Shown: piece by piece, positions 52,356 to 60,753 of the stretch | Numbering within the stretch: the first letter of the stretch is position 1 | Layout: every line of letters starts with the position of its first letter | Assembly: GCA_044228625.1 (NCBI GenBank) | Contig: JBGAUM010000002.1 | Location: 1 to 64,000 of the forward strand | DNA: 64,000 bases | Origin: UKL13-2 sp044228625 | Lineage (GTDB): Bacteria > Pseudomonadota > Gammaproteobacteria > Burkholderiales > Usitatibacteraceae | Direction of reading: 5' to 3' | Translations under genes and position numbers: made by a program | Notes under the pieces: model-generated | The model's database searches: none | Told to the model about the DNA's origin: nothing | The model's input: only the letters and a program-made list of their open reading frames with translations

Positions 52356-53441
52356 ATGAGTGCCGTGTTGACCCAAAACGAGCAGAGTGCCGCTCCGTTG
52401 CATCAACCCTCGCCGGGCCTCTGGACGTTGGCCTGGCGGCGCCTCAAGCGTGACAAGGTGGGCATGATCGCGCTGGTGATCGTCGTGTTCTTCCTGCTGA
52501 TGATGGCCGGTTCGTACTTCGGCATCGTGGCCAAGAACTGGTCCAAGGAAGTTGGCGTGTCGTATGCCAACCCGAGCTTCATGGCGGGTGCCGAGAACCT
52601 TGAGGGCGCCAAATCCGCCGCCGCGGACCCGCAGGCCAACGTGCCGTATGTGGACTTGAGCGACATCGACCCGCTGGCACCGCGCTACAAGGAATGGGAA
52701 GAGCGCACCGCCAAGATCAAGATCACCGAGACGCCGCGCGCCGAGACCTTGCCTTTCGGTGGTGACAAGTGGGGGCGCGACGTGATCCAGAAAGCGGTGA
52801 AGGGCGCGGAAACTTCAATTTTCGTCGGCCTCGTTGCCGCCTTCCTCGCCACCGTGATCGGCACGGTGCTGGGTGCGTTGTCTGGCTACATGGGCGGCAG
52901 GATCGGCGATGCGCTGGAGTGGTTCTACAACGTGTTCACGTCGATCCCATACATTCTTCTGATCTTGGCCTTCGCAGCGGTGTTCGGCAGCTCGCCCGCG
53001 TTGCAGGAATACAAGGGTGTGGGCATGGTGGTCGCCATCCTGGCGTTGACCGGCTGGACCGGTATCTACCGGCTGGTGCGCGCCGAATACATCAAGCATG
53101 CCTCGCGCGAGTATGTGAAGGCCGCGCAGGCCATCGGCGCGTCCCACCAGCGCCGCATGTTCGTGCATATCCTGCCCAATGTCTCGCACGTATGCCTGGT
53201 GCAGTTGTCGCAGCATGTGGTGCAATTCATCAAGGCCGAGGTGATCCTCTCGTTCCTGGGCCTCGGCGTGCCGGTCGATTCGGTGTCCTGGGGCACCATG
53301 CTGGCGGAGGCGCAGGCCGAACTGGTGATCGGCAAGTGGTGGCAGCTCGCCGCCGCGGGTCTCTCCATGGCCGTGTTGGTCACGGCGTTTTCGATGCTCA
53401 CCGATTCGTTGCGCGATGCGCTCGATCCCAAGATCAAATAA
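52356..53441 (+). CDS. ABC transporter permease (DppC/OppC type)
   Basis: 361 residues with AAGGAG nine bases upstream. An N-terminal OppC_N helix (KVGMIALVIVVFFLLMMAGS) is followed by a ~90-residue periplasmic insertion (LSDIDPLAPRYKEWEE) longer than in typical OppC proteins. Then come the BPD_transp_1 helices with the EAA motif YVKAAQAIGASHQRRMFVHI. It pairs with the upstream permease. The next gene, the ATPase, starts 15 bases later. The extended periplasmic loops of both permeases may match the ~600-residue binding proteins, which are also longer than usual. Confidence 0.93.
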   Translation: MSAVLTQNEQSAAPLHQPSPGLWTLAWRRLKRDKVGMIALVIVVFFLLMMAGSYFGIVAKNWSKEVGVSYANPSFMAGAENLEGAKSAAADPQANVPYVDLSDIDPLAPRYKEWEERTAKIKITETPRAETLPFGGDKWGRDVIQKAVKGAETSIFVGLVAAFLATVIGTVLGALSGYMGGRIGDALEWFYNVFTSIPYILLILAFAAVFGSSPALQEYKGVGMVVAILALTGWTGIYRLVRAEYIKHASREYVKAAQAIGASHQRRMFVHILPNVSHVCLVQLSQHVVQFIKAEVILSFLGLGVPVDSVSWGTMLAEAQAELVIGKWWQLAAAGLSMAVLVTAFSMLTDSLRDALDPKIK

Positions 53442-53456
53442 GGCGGCGACTTACTC

Positions 53457-55151
53457 ATGGATAACCTCATCTCCGTCCAGAACCTCAACGTCAAGTTCCG
53501 CCTCGACGACGGCAAGATCTTCGAGGCCGTCAAGGGCGTGTCGTTCGACATCCCGAAGAATTCCACCGTCGCGCTGGTGGGCGAATCCGGTTCCGGCAAG
53601 TCCGTGTCCGCGATGTCGATCATCCGGCTGTTGCCGAAAGAGCAGGCGATCGTCTCTCCCGAGAGCAAGGTGCTGTTCGAAGGCACGAATCTGCTGACCG
53701 TCCCCGAAATGGACATGCGAAAGATTCGTGGCGGGAAGATTTCCGTGATCTTCCAGGAGCCGATGACCTCGCTGAATCCGGTGTTCACCTGCGGTGAGCA
53801 GATTGCCGAAATGCTGCGCCTCCACACCACGCTCTCCGCCAAGCAGGCGTGGGCGCGTGCCGAGGAATTGCTCAGTGAAGTCGGCATCCCGAACCCGCAT
53901 CTGCGCATGAAGTCCTATCCGCACGAGATGTCCGGCGGGCAGCAGCAGCGCGTGATGATCGCCATGGCGATTGCCTGCGAACCCAAGCTCCTCATCGCCG
54001 ACGAACCGACCACGGCGCTCGACGTGACCATCCAGAAGCAGATCCTCGATCTCATCGCAGCGTTGCAAGAGCGGCACCACATGTCGGTGCTGTTCATCAC
54101 GCACGACCTCGCCGTGGTGGGCGAGATTGCCGACCACGTGGTGGTGATGCAAAGCGGCGAAATCAAGGAAACCGGCGTGGTGAAGGATATTTTCGAGCGC
54201 CCGCAGCACCCATACACCAAGGCGCTGCTCAATTGCCGCCCCAGCGTCGATTCGCGCCCCATGCGCTTGCCGGTGATCGATGACTTCATGGGCGAGGGCC
54301 TCAAACCCATTCACACGGAACAGCGCCAGCGCGGCTTCAAGCCGGACGACAACTACATCCTCGAGGTGCGGAATCTCTCCAAGCATTTCAAGCTCAAGGA
54401 CGGCCTGTTCAAGACGAAGGATGTTCCTGCCGTGGCCAGCGCATCGTTCAAGCTCGCCAAGGGCAAGACGCTTGGCCTGGTGGGGGAATCCGGCTCCGGC
54501 AAAACCACGGTGGGCTTGACGCTCATGCGGCTGCACGATGCCACCGGCGGCGAAGTGCTGTTCGATGGGGTGGACCTGCTGAAGTTGTCCGAAGACGATT
54601 TCATGAAGTACAAGCGGCGCATCCAGATCGTGTTCCAGAACCCGTATGCCTCGCTGAACCCGCGCTTCACCGTGGGCCAGATCCTCATGGAGCCGATGAA
54701 GATCCACGCCATCGGCAAGGACGACAAGGAGCGCGTCGGCATGGCCATGGCCTTGCTGAAGCGCGTGGGTATGCCGGAAGTCTCGTTTTACAAATACCCG
54801 CATGAATTCTCAGGCGGCCAGCGCCAGCGCGTGGCGATTGCCCGCTGCCTCACCATGAAGCCGGACGTGCTGATCTGCGATGAATCCGTATCCGCACTCG
54901 ACGTGTCCGTGCAGGCGCAGGTGCTGAACCTGTTGCAGGACCTGCAGGACGAATACCAGATGAGCTACATCTTCATCTCACACGATCTGGCCGTCGTGAA
55001 ATACATCTCCGACCAGGTGATGGTGATGAGTGAGGGTAACGTGATCGAAGTCGCCAACGCCGACGACATCTACCTGAACCCGCAGCAGGAATACACGCGC
55101 AAGCTGCTCGGTTCCATTCCCAAGGGGTGGCATGGGGAGAAGGCTGCGTAG
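53457..55151 (+). CDS. Fused dual-domain ABC transporter ATP-binding protein (OppD-OppF/GsiA type)
   Basis: 564 residues containing two complete ABC ATPase domains in one chain. First domain: Walker A VGESGSGKSVSAMS near residue 43, signature MSGGQQQRVMIAMA, Walker B LLIADEPTTALDVT. Second domain: Walker A VGESGSGKTTVGLT near residue 342, signature FSGGQRQRVAIARC, Walker B VLICDESVSALDVS. Oligopeptide-transporter C-terminal extensions (oligo_HPY-like, HPYTKALL and QEYTRKLLGS) follow each. It energises uptake at the inner membrane. Last gene of the transporter operon. Both domains look catalytically intact. Confidence 0.95.
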   Translation: MDNLISVQNLNVKFRLDDGKIFEAVKGVSFDIPKNSTVALVGESGSGKSVSAMSIIRLLPKEQAIVSPESKVLFEGTNLLTVPEMDMRKIRGGKISVIFQEPMTSLNPVFTCGEQIAEMLRLHTTLSAKQAWARAEELLSEVGIPNPHLRMKSYPHEMSGGQQQRVMIAMAIACEPKLLIADEPTTALDVTIQKQILDLIAALQERHHMSVLFITHDLAVVGEIADHVVVMQSGEIKETGVVKDIFERPQHPYTKALLNCRPSVDSRPMRLPVIDDFMGEGLKPIHTEQRQRGFKPDDNYILEVRNLSKHFKLKDGLFKTKDVPAVASASFKLAKGKTLGLVGESGSGKTTVGLTLMRLHDATGGEVLFDGVDLLKLSEDDFMKYKRRIQIVFQNPYASLNPRFTVGQILMEPMKIHAIGKDDKERVGMAMALLKRVGMPEVSFYKYPHEFSGGQRQRVAIARCLTMKPDVLICDESVSALDVSVQAQVLNLLQDLQDEYQMSYIFISHDLAVVKYISDQVMVMSEGNVIEVANADDIYLNPQQEYTRKLLGSIPKGWHGEKAA

Positions 55152-55240
55152 CGATTTCTCGTCGTTTCGTTATGATCGAAAAGGCCGTGCTTCAGGGCGT
55201 GTCTGTATTCGTTTGTCTTTGCTGAGCGCAACGAAAACAA

Positions 55241-56642
55241 ATGACGCTGGCCCTTTTATTCCACAAATGCGCACTCACCGCCAATCAAGCCGGCAACACC
55301 AACTATGCCGCTGCGCCCACTGAAGTCCGCTATGTCTATGTCAACAAGGGCGACCAGAGCATCAGCTTTGATCCGCTGCCCGATCGGCCACAGACGCCCA
55401 ACACTTTCACTGTGGCCGCCACGGCCACGAGCGGCCTCGCAGTGACCTTCCAATCGCAGACCACGGCCAAATGCACCGTCTCCGGCACCACGGTGACGCT
55501 CCTCAGTACCGGCACCTGCACCGTCCGCGCGCGGCAGACCGGCAATGGCAACTGGGCGGCAGCGGCGAATATGGATAGAAGCTTCACCATCACGGCGGGG
55601 AGCCAAGCCAGCCAGACCATCACCTTCAACGCCCTTGCCGACAAGACGATGGGGGAGGGGCCGTTCACGGTGACGGCGACGGCATCGAGCGGTCTTGCGG
55701 TCGCCTTCACCAGCGCCACGCCAACGACCTGTACGGCCACCGGCACCAATGGCACCACCATCACCTTGGTCGCGGCAGGGACTTGTACGATCCATGCGAA
55801 TCAGGCGGGGAATGCGAGTTACCTCCCGGCGCCGCAGGTCTCCCGCTCATTCGCGATCAATGCGCAGGCGCAGGTGCATTACATTCATGCGGATCATCTG
55901 GGGACGCCCAGGGCGATCACCAAAGCAGCCGACAACACCGTGGTTTGGCGGTGGGAGAACACGGAGCCGTTTGGGGACAGCCAACCGGATGGGAATCCGA
56001 ACAACGTCAACGGCACCAACCCGTTCGTCTATAACTTGCGGTTTCCGGGGCAGTACTTTGAATCAGTGACAAAAAAGAACTAAAACTACTTCAGTGACTA
56101 CGACCGCTCTTCGGGGCGGTATGTGCAGAGTGATCCGATTGGGTTGCTTGCGGGAGTCAACACATACAGCTATGTCGGAGGCAAACCCTTGACGTTTATT
56201 GATCCGTACGGTTTGCGTGGTGCCCCTTGGGCACCTCCGCAATCTGTTTGGACACAGCCGCAGTTGCCCGGCATGCCTCCACTTCCTCCGGGATGGCAAC
56301 CAGTACCAAGGCCCGCGCAAAGTGGCCACTGGTTTCACGCCAGGAAATAGCTACATGGACGCCGCTGGCTATTACAACGGAGCGGGCAAGTTTGTTTGCC
56401 TCCGCTGGTATTGTCCAAGAGATCGGAACGTCTGTAGTGTCGATGACATCCGCATGGCAAATGACTTTATTCCTGCGGCCACGGATGCAAGTCGCCCGCC
56501 GAAAGGATGTGTTTGCGACGATTCGCGTTTCAAGGTTGACTATGATGTTCCGGACTTTTGGGCCAGGTTCAATGATGCCGCCCAAGCTGCCCAAGGAATT
56601 CTTCAATCGGGCAGTGGTACGCGCCTGGTCAGGCCGCGGTAG
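55241..56642 (+). pseudogene. RHS/YD-repeat polymorphic toxin remnant, 5'-truncated with in-frame stop and frameshift
   Basis: From about 55263 the frame reads the end of one and two complete Ig-like modules (SQTITFNALADKTMGEGPFT type, each ending GTCTIHANQAGNASY-like). It then enters the RHS-associated core: VHYIHADHLGTPRAITKAAD, NLRFPGQYFESVTKKN. A TAA at 56081-56083 replaces the tyrosine expected before NYFSDYDRSSGRYVQSDPIG, which continues in the same frame with SYVGGKPLTFIDPYGLRG. After the DPYGL junction the frame runs to a stop at 56350, but a second frame from about 56345 to 56642 (GNSYMDAAGYYNGAGKFVC, RDRNVCSVDDIRMAN) looks coding and may be the toxin tip. There is no start signal, secretion signal or YD repeat run, so it is a displaced or decayed 3' fragment. 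Confidence 0.75.
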
Positions 56643-56645
56643 AAC

Positions 56646-57011
56646 ATGCTCTTCAAGATATTTAGTTTTGGGTTCGGATTGGTCTGCGTCTTGGGTGGCG
56701 TAATGTCACTCACCCGCACGCAACCGTTAATGGAAGGGTGTGGATCGGCGTGCTGGATAAACGGCCTCGCACTTGGACTCTTTGGCGAGTCTGGGGGGCG
56801 GCTTTTTATGGCGTCGGTTTGGGTATTGGTCGGAATCGGCTTTCTTTCTTTGTGGTGGCGATTGCTTCGGGTGGATCGCCTATTGCAGCAAACGAGGGTC
56901 GACGTTCAGCGATCACGCAGACCAGGGCAAGAACTCGATGAGGTGCAGGGACAGTTGCCGAATATGGATGACCAATCCGCAAACGCGCAAAAGCCTCCCG
57001 GTTCAAACTGA
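56646..57011 (+). CDS. Small membrane protein, candidate immunity partner of the RHS remnant
   Basis: 121 residues starting three bases after the last open frame of the RHS remnant. Two hydrophobic helices (FKIFSFGFGLVCVLGGVMSL and LFMASVWVLVGIGFLSLWWR) are followed by a charged cytoplasmic-type tail. I do not recognise a family. Its position directly behind a polymorphic-toxin tip is the usual place of an immunity gene, and membrane immunity proteins are common; this is inference only. The Shine-Dalgarno is weak. A strong terminator follows. Confidence 0.5.
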   Translation: MLFKIFSFGFGLVCVLGGVMSLTRTQPLMEGCGSACWINGLALGLFGESGGRLFMASVWVLVGIGFLSLWWRLLRVDRLLQQTRVDVQRSRRPGQELDEVQGQLPNMDDQSANAQKPPGSN

Positions 57012-57052
57012 CCAGCGCCGCTCTCTTTCAGTAGTAAAAAAGAAACCCTCTC

Positions 57053-57083
57053 CAACGCCCGCTGATCGCGGGCGTTGTCTTTT
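57053..57083 (+). terminator. Intrinsic terminator after the candidate immunity gene
   Basis: Perfect 10-bp stem CAACGCCCGC/GCGGGCGTTG with loop TGATC, followed by TCTTTTGG. It lies 42 bp after the stop of the preceding gene and before the insertion sequence. Confidence 0.75.
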
Positions 57084-57100
57084 GGCCGCCGCGTTGCGCA

Positions 57101-57115
57101 TAAATGGGGTCAGAC
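57101..57115 (+). repeat. Left half of a palindrome interrupted by the insertion sequence
   Basis: TAAATGGGGTCAGAC on the left and, after the element, GACACCATTTGAT at 58397. Joining them across one copy of GAC gives AAATGGGGTCAGACACCATTT, an imperfect palindrome (AAATGG ... CCATTT). From memory this resembles REP-like sequences linked to REP-associated transposases; not searched. Confidence 0.5.
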
Positions 57116-57146
57116 TGAGGTGTCCCGGTTTTCACGGACGGTTTAG

Positions 57147-58010
57147 TTAAGCACCACGATACAGCTTCTCGTATTGCTCGGGGGTGCGATAGCCGAGCGA
57201 TTGGTGAATCCGGATGCGGTTGTAGAAGCGCTCGATGTATTCGACGATGAGCGCCTTGGCCTGCTCGCGGGTCTGGAGATCGACGTGATGGATCAACTCG
57301 TTCTTCAGCGTCGAGAAGAAGCTCTCCGCGATCGCATTGTCCTGCGGCACCTTGCGGCCGTTCATGCTGGCGAGCAGTCCATGACGAGCCAGCAGGGCGC
57401 GATAGGCGACGCTGCGATACTGCGGCCCGCGGTCAGTGTGGTGAATCAGTCCCTTGGCCGGCTTTCTCGCGTTAATCGCCTTGGCCAATGCCCCGATGTG
57501 CAGGTCCTGTCCTGGTCGGCTGTCAGTCTGGAAGCCGACCACCTTTCGGGAGAACACGTCCACCAGCACCGCCAGATGCAGCCAACCCTCGCGGGTACGG
57601 ATAAAGGTCATGTCGCCCGACCAGAGCCGGTTGGGCGCGGTGGCCTCGAAGCGGCGCTCCACCAAGTCGGGCGCCGGAGCCGCCGTCTTGTGATGCTCGA
57701 TGGTCAGGCGCTGCCGCGAGCGGCGGCTGGCTTCGATGCCGTGCTCCCGGCGCAACCGAGCCACGCGGTGCTTGCCGCAGCGCTCCCCGCGCTCGTTCAG
57801 GATGCGCCAGGTCTTGATCGCGCCGTAGCGCTGGCGGTGTTCCAGATGCACCCGGCGGATGGCGATCAGCAACGCTTGGTCGCGCCGTTGCCGCTCGCTG
57901 GGTTGCCGGTCCCGCCAGGCATAGAAGCCGCTGGGGGAAACCTCGACAAGACGGCAAAGGCGGGTGACAGGATGGAACTCTCGGTGTTGCTCGACAAACG
58001 CGTACCTCAC
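57147..58010 (-). CDS. IS3-family transposase OrfB (catalytic part)
   Basis: 287 residues from GTG 58010, which overlaps the orfA stop as GTGA. An HTH_21-like N-terminal region (LVEVSPSGFYAW) precedes the RNase H-like integrase core with catalytic triad Asp133 (LWSGDMTFIRT), Asp193 (IHHTDRGPQYRS) and Glu229 (DNAIAESFFSTLKNE). The spacing between the second Asp and Glu is 35 residues, as expected for the DD(35)E family. It is made alone or as OrfAB by -1 frameshifting. It cuts and joins the element ends. No lesions. Confidence 0.93.
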   Translation of the reverse strand: MRYAFVEQHREFHPVTRLCRLVEVSPSGFYAWRDRQPSERQRRDQALLIAIRRVHLEHRQRYGAIKTWRILNERGERCGKHRVARLRREHGIEASRRSRQRLTIEHHKTAAPAPDLVERRFEATAPNRLWSGDMTFIRTREGWLHLAVLVDVFSRKVVGFQTDSRPGQDLHIGALAKAINARKPAKGLIHHTDRGPQYRSVAYRALLARHGLLASMNGRKVPQDNAIAESFFSTLKNELIHHVDLQTREQAKALIVEYIERFYNRIRIHQSLGYRTPEQYEKLYRGA

Positions 58011-58336
58011 GGCAATTCCTTCGCGAAGTACGCGGCCGCCTTTTTTAGGATGTCGCGCTCCTCGGTCACACGTTTGAGTTCGCGCCTGAGCCGCTCGACC
58101 TCGGTGTATTCCGAGAGCGGCTTGGCCCCGGGACCGCGAAATGCCGCCGATTCGCCCTTCTTTTGCAACTGGGCCTGCCACTTGTGCAACTGGTTGCGGC
58201 GAATGCCGAGTTCCAGGGCGATCTGCGTGGCCGGCTTCTCGCCCTTCTCCAACAGCTTCACCGCTTCAAGCTTGAAGTCCTTGGTGAACCGCTGGCGCTT
58301 CCGGTCAGGATTGACCTTCTCCACATGCTTTCCCAT
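58007..58336 (-). CDS. IS3-family transposase OrfA (HTH protein)
   Basis: 109 residues from ATG 58336. HTH_Tnp_1 helix-turn-helix (RFTKDFKLEAVKLLEKG, QIALELGIRRNQLHKWQ) is followed by a leucine-zipper-like coiled coil (YTEVERLRRELKRVTEERDI) used for oligomerisation. It ends ILKKAAAYFAKELP, with the A6 slippery site within ILKK codons. It recognises the element's inverted repeats and contributes the N-terminal part of OrfAB. It overlaps orfB by four bases (GTGA). Confidence 0.93.
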   Translation of the reverse strand: MGKHVEKVNPDRKRQRFTKDFKLEAVKLLEKGEKPATQIALELGIRRNQLHKWQAQLQKKGESAAFRGPGAKPLSEYTEVERLRRELKRVTEERDILKKAAAYFAKELP

Positions 58337-58471
58337 TTGACACCTCCACAGGTATTGTCTACCTTCAAAAGTGTCCACGGAAACCGGGATAGCTCAGACA
58401 CCATTTGATTTTCCGCTTGGCGAGCGATTACAAATTCACATCAAACATGAACTCAGTAAAGGACTGGAAAG

Positions 58472-59533
58472 ATGGTGATTCGGTATCTCAAGACGAATTT
58501 GCAGGGTCAGGTTTCAAACATCGCGCTGGCGGTTGCGGTCTCAGTCCTGTCGACATCCATCGCGGTCGCGGAGGCGCCGAAAAACACGGTGCAGAAGTCC
58601 GTTTCACCTGCAGCAAAGCAAGAGGCGGAAGCGCTGGCCAGTCGCGCTGAGACGTTGTTGAACCAGTGGCAGGGCGAGCGCGGCATTCTCATCGAGGCCG
58701 ACAAGGCGATCAACGATGCCCTCTCGCGCGACCCGGCGTCCGCCCATGCCATGGTGGAAAGGGCGCGATTGCTGATCATGGCATCCAGCCGGGAGGATGG
58801 CCGGCTCCTTCCCCAGGGTGCTGCGGCGGTGGCCGAGGTCCTCGAGAAGGCTGCGAAGGCCGACCCGGGATTTGTCCGCACCTATACCCTTCAAGGTCAT
58901 TTTTTTACTCTGGAAGGTCGGATGAACGAGGCCAAAAAGGCGCTGGAGCATGCAGACCAGCTGGGTTCAAAAGATCCATGGCAGGCATTGAACTGGAGTG
59001 CCTATTGGCAAAAGCTGGGCGACGAGGCGAAGGCGGTGTCGTACTGCGACAAGGCCTTGGAAACCGGCACCTCCAACGTCAAAGCGCTGCGCGCAGGATG
59101 GACTTGTATCTTGGATTACTACACCAAGCAAAAGCCGAACTTGAAACGGTCTGACAAGGCCTTCCTCAATCTGGTCAAGTTGAATCCGGAATCAGCATTT
59201 CTGCGGGGTGATCGTGCACAGGCCTTGGCCGTTTATTTCACGGAGTTCGACGCAGCGGAAAAACTGGCTAGAGAGACGATTGCCATTTCGAGCTACCCGC
59301 ATGTTCGGGGAACATTGTCACTTGCGCTGTATGCCAAATGGGCCCGCGCAATCTTTGACAACAAGGACGACGAAACAATTAATGCGCTGTTGAATGCTGC
59401 CGAGGAAGTGGATCCGGAGGGCAGCATGTTGCCTTCATGTGCTGTCAATCGGCCGGAGTTTTCTTTTTTGAGAAGGGCGCTCGCCAAGCGCGCCGAGACG
59501 AAAAAAATTCCGCTGAATTTGCGAGCCTGCTAA
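58472..59533 (+). CDS. Secreted TPR/helical-repeat protein of unknown function
   Basis: 353 residues. An N-terminal hydrophobic segment (VSNIALAVAVSVLSTSIAVA, residues ~15-34) is consistent with a Sec signal peptide. The rest is a series of helix pairs resembling tetratricopeptide repeats: PASAHAMVERARLLIMASSR, VRTYTLQGHFFTLEGRMNEA, WQALNWSAYWQKLGDEAKAV, with variable spacing. Periplasmic. Function unknown; protein-protein interaction is likely. GGAAAG lies close before the ATG. Its promoter region was cut by the insertion sequence 76 bp upstream, which may affect expression. Confidence 0.7.
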   Translation: MVIRYLKTNLQGQVSNIALAVAVSVLSTSIAVAEAPKNTVQKSVSPAAKQEAEALASRAETLLNQWQGERGILIEADKAINDALSRDPASAHAMVERARLLIMASSREDGRLLPQGAAAVAEVLEKAAKADPGFVRTYTLQGHFFTLEGRMNEAKKALEHADQLGSKDPWQALNWSAYWQKLGDEAKAVSYCDKALETGTSNVKALRAGWTCILDYYTKQKPNLKRSDKAFLNLVKLNPESAFLRGDRAQALAVYFTEFDAAEKLARETIAISSYPHVRGTLSLALYAKWARAIFDNKDDETINALLNAAEEVDPEGSMLPSCAVNRPEFSFLRRALAKRAETKKIPLNLRAC

Positions 59534-59671
59534 ATCGTCCTTGATGGACGTGGCCGCGCATTCTGGTGGTGTCCGTCCCCATGTGTCCATGGGCGGAAAC
59601 ATGCGCCACTTTTTTCATGATATTGGCATTGCTTGGTAGTAGCACGGCTTCGTCGCAACGCGTTTCAAATG

Positions 59672-59698
59672 AAAACGGCCGGTTTCCCGGCCGTTGTT
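59672..59698 (-). terminator. Intrinsic terminator of the Bug-protein operon
   Basis: Perfect 9-bp stem AACGGCCGG/CCGGCCGTT with a four-base loop, followed on the minus strand by TTCATTT. It lies 25 bp beyond the Bug gene stop. It may also end transcription from the TPR gene on the plus strand. Confidence 0.8.
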
Positions 59699-59719
59699 GC
59701 GACTTCAAGTGTCAAACGA

Positions 59720-60706
59720 TCAGTTGTCGATCTTGATGTTGGAGTCCTTGATGACCTTGCCCCATTTGGCAATCTCGGAATTGATGAACGTGCCGAAGTC
59801 CTTGGGGGACTGACCGCCGGGCGCAGCGCCCGCCTGGTCCCAGATCTTCTTGATTTCCGGGTCGTTCAAAACTTTGACCACTTCCGCATGCATCTTGTCG
59901 AGGATTGGCTGCGGCGTGCCCTTGATGCCCCAAATGGCGTACCAAGTGGTCATGGTGAAATCCTTGTAGCCCAATTCCACCATGGTCGGCACTTCCGGCA
60001 ACAACGGCGAGCGCTGTGCGGAAGTCACCGCCAGCGGCACCAGCTTGCCGGCCTTGATCTGTGCAGACGACGAGGCGAGGCCGTCAAAGGAAAGGTCCAC
60101 CACGCCGGCGAGCAAGTCCTGCATCATCGGGCCGATGCCCTTGTACGGCACGTGCACCATGTCGACACCGGCGGTGCGCTTGTAGAGTTCGCCCGCGATA
60201 TGGTGCGAGGCACCGCTGCCTGCCGAGCCAAAATTGATCTTGCCCGGATTGGCCTTGAGGAACTTCAGCAATTCCGGCTCGCTCTTGAACGGGTGCTTCG
60301 GATGCAATACCAGCACGTTGGGCACATAACCCAGCACGGTGAGTGGCACGAAGTCCTGTTCCAGCACATAGCCACGCTTGGTGTACAGCGATTCGGCAAT
60401 CGTGTGATGGATGGCACCGATAAAAAAGGTGTAGCCATCCGGTGCGGCTTTCGCGGCCACTGCGGCCCCAACCGTGCCCCCAGCGCCGCCGAGGTTTTCC
60501 ACGATAAAGCTCTGGCCCAGGTTGTTGGTCAGCTTGGCCGCCAGCGGACGGGCAAACACGTCCGTGCCGCCGCCAGCCGGGAACGGATTGATGAGCTTCA
60601 CAGGCTTGTTGGGCCAGGCTTGTGCGAAAGCCGGTGCAGATGACAGCGCCAGCGGCAATGCGAGCGCCGCAGCAGTCAGGGACGCAATCAGGGTACGACG
60701 TTTCAT
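59720..60706 (-). CDS. Bug family tripartite tricarboxylate transporter substrate-binding protein
   Basis: 328 residues. A signal peptide with a twin-arginine-free n-region (MKRRTLIASLTAAALALPLA, cleaving near AFAQ) is followed by the Bug/TctC fold: WPNKPVKLINPFPAGGGTDV, VENLGGAGGTVGAAVAAKAA, INFGSAGSGASHHIAGELYK, VDMVHVPYKGIGPMMQDLLA. It binds a small carboxylate in the periplasm. No TctA or TctB membrane genes are adjacent, as is usual for orphan Bug proteins. It is 47 bp after the aminotransferase gene and probably shares its transcript; a carboxylate related to glyoxylate/serine metabolism would be a reasonable guess. Confidence 0.93.
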   Translation of the reverse strand: MKRRTLIASLTAAALALPLALSSAPAFAQAWPNKPVKLINPFPAGGGTDVFARPLAAKLTNNLGQSFIVENLGGAGGTVGAAVAAKAAPDGYTFFIGAIHHTIAESLYTKRGYVLEQDFVPLTVLGYVPNVLVLHPKHPFKSEPELLKFLKANPGKINFGSAGSGASHHIAGELYKRTAGVDMVHVPYKGIGPMMQDLLAGVVDLSFDGLASSSAQIKAGKLVPLAVTSAQRSPLLPEVPTMVELGYKDFTMTTWYAIWGIKGTPQPILDKMHAEVVKVLNDPEIKKIWDQAGAAPGGQSPKDFGTFINSEIAKWGKVIKDSNIKIDN

Positions 60707-60753
60707 GGTTCCTCCAGTGATTTATGGCTGATGTTTTTCGCTTCGAATTCTGA

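Larger units (their letters stand above)
57116..58396 (-). mobile_element. Complete IS3-family insertion sequence, 1281 bp
   Basis: It has terminal inverted repeats: left end TGAGGTGTCCCGGTTTTCAC, right end (complement) TGAGCTATCCCGGTTTCCGT, both followed by GGAC. A 3-bp target duplication GAC lies on each side (57113-57115 and 58397-58399). Two overlapping genes, orfA and orfB, lie on the minus strand, with an A6 slippery run (58041-58046) in the overlap region, the normal IS3 set-up for a programmed -1 frameshift giving the OrfAB transposase. Both genes are intact, so the element is potentially active. The right end carries an additional leader before orfA. Confidence 0.9.
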
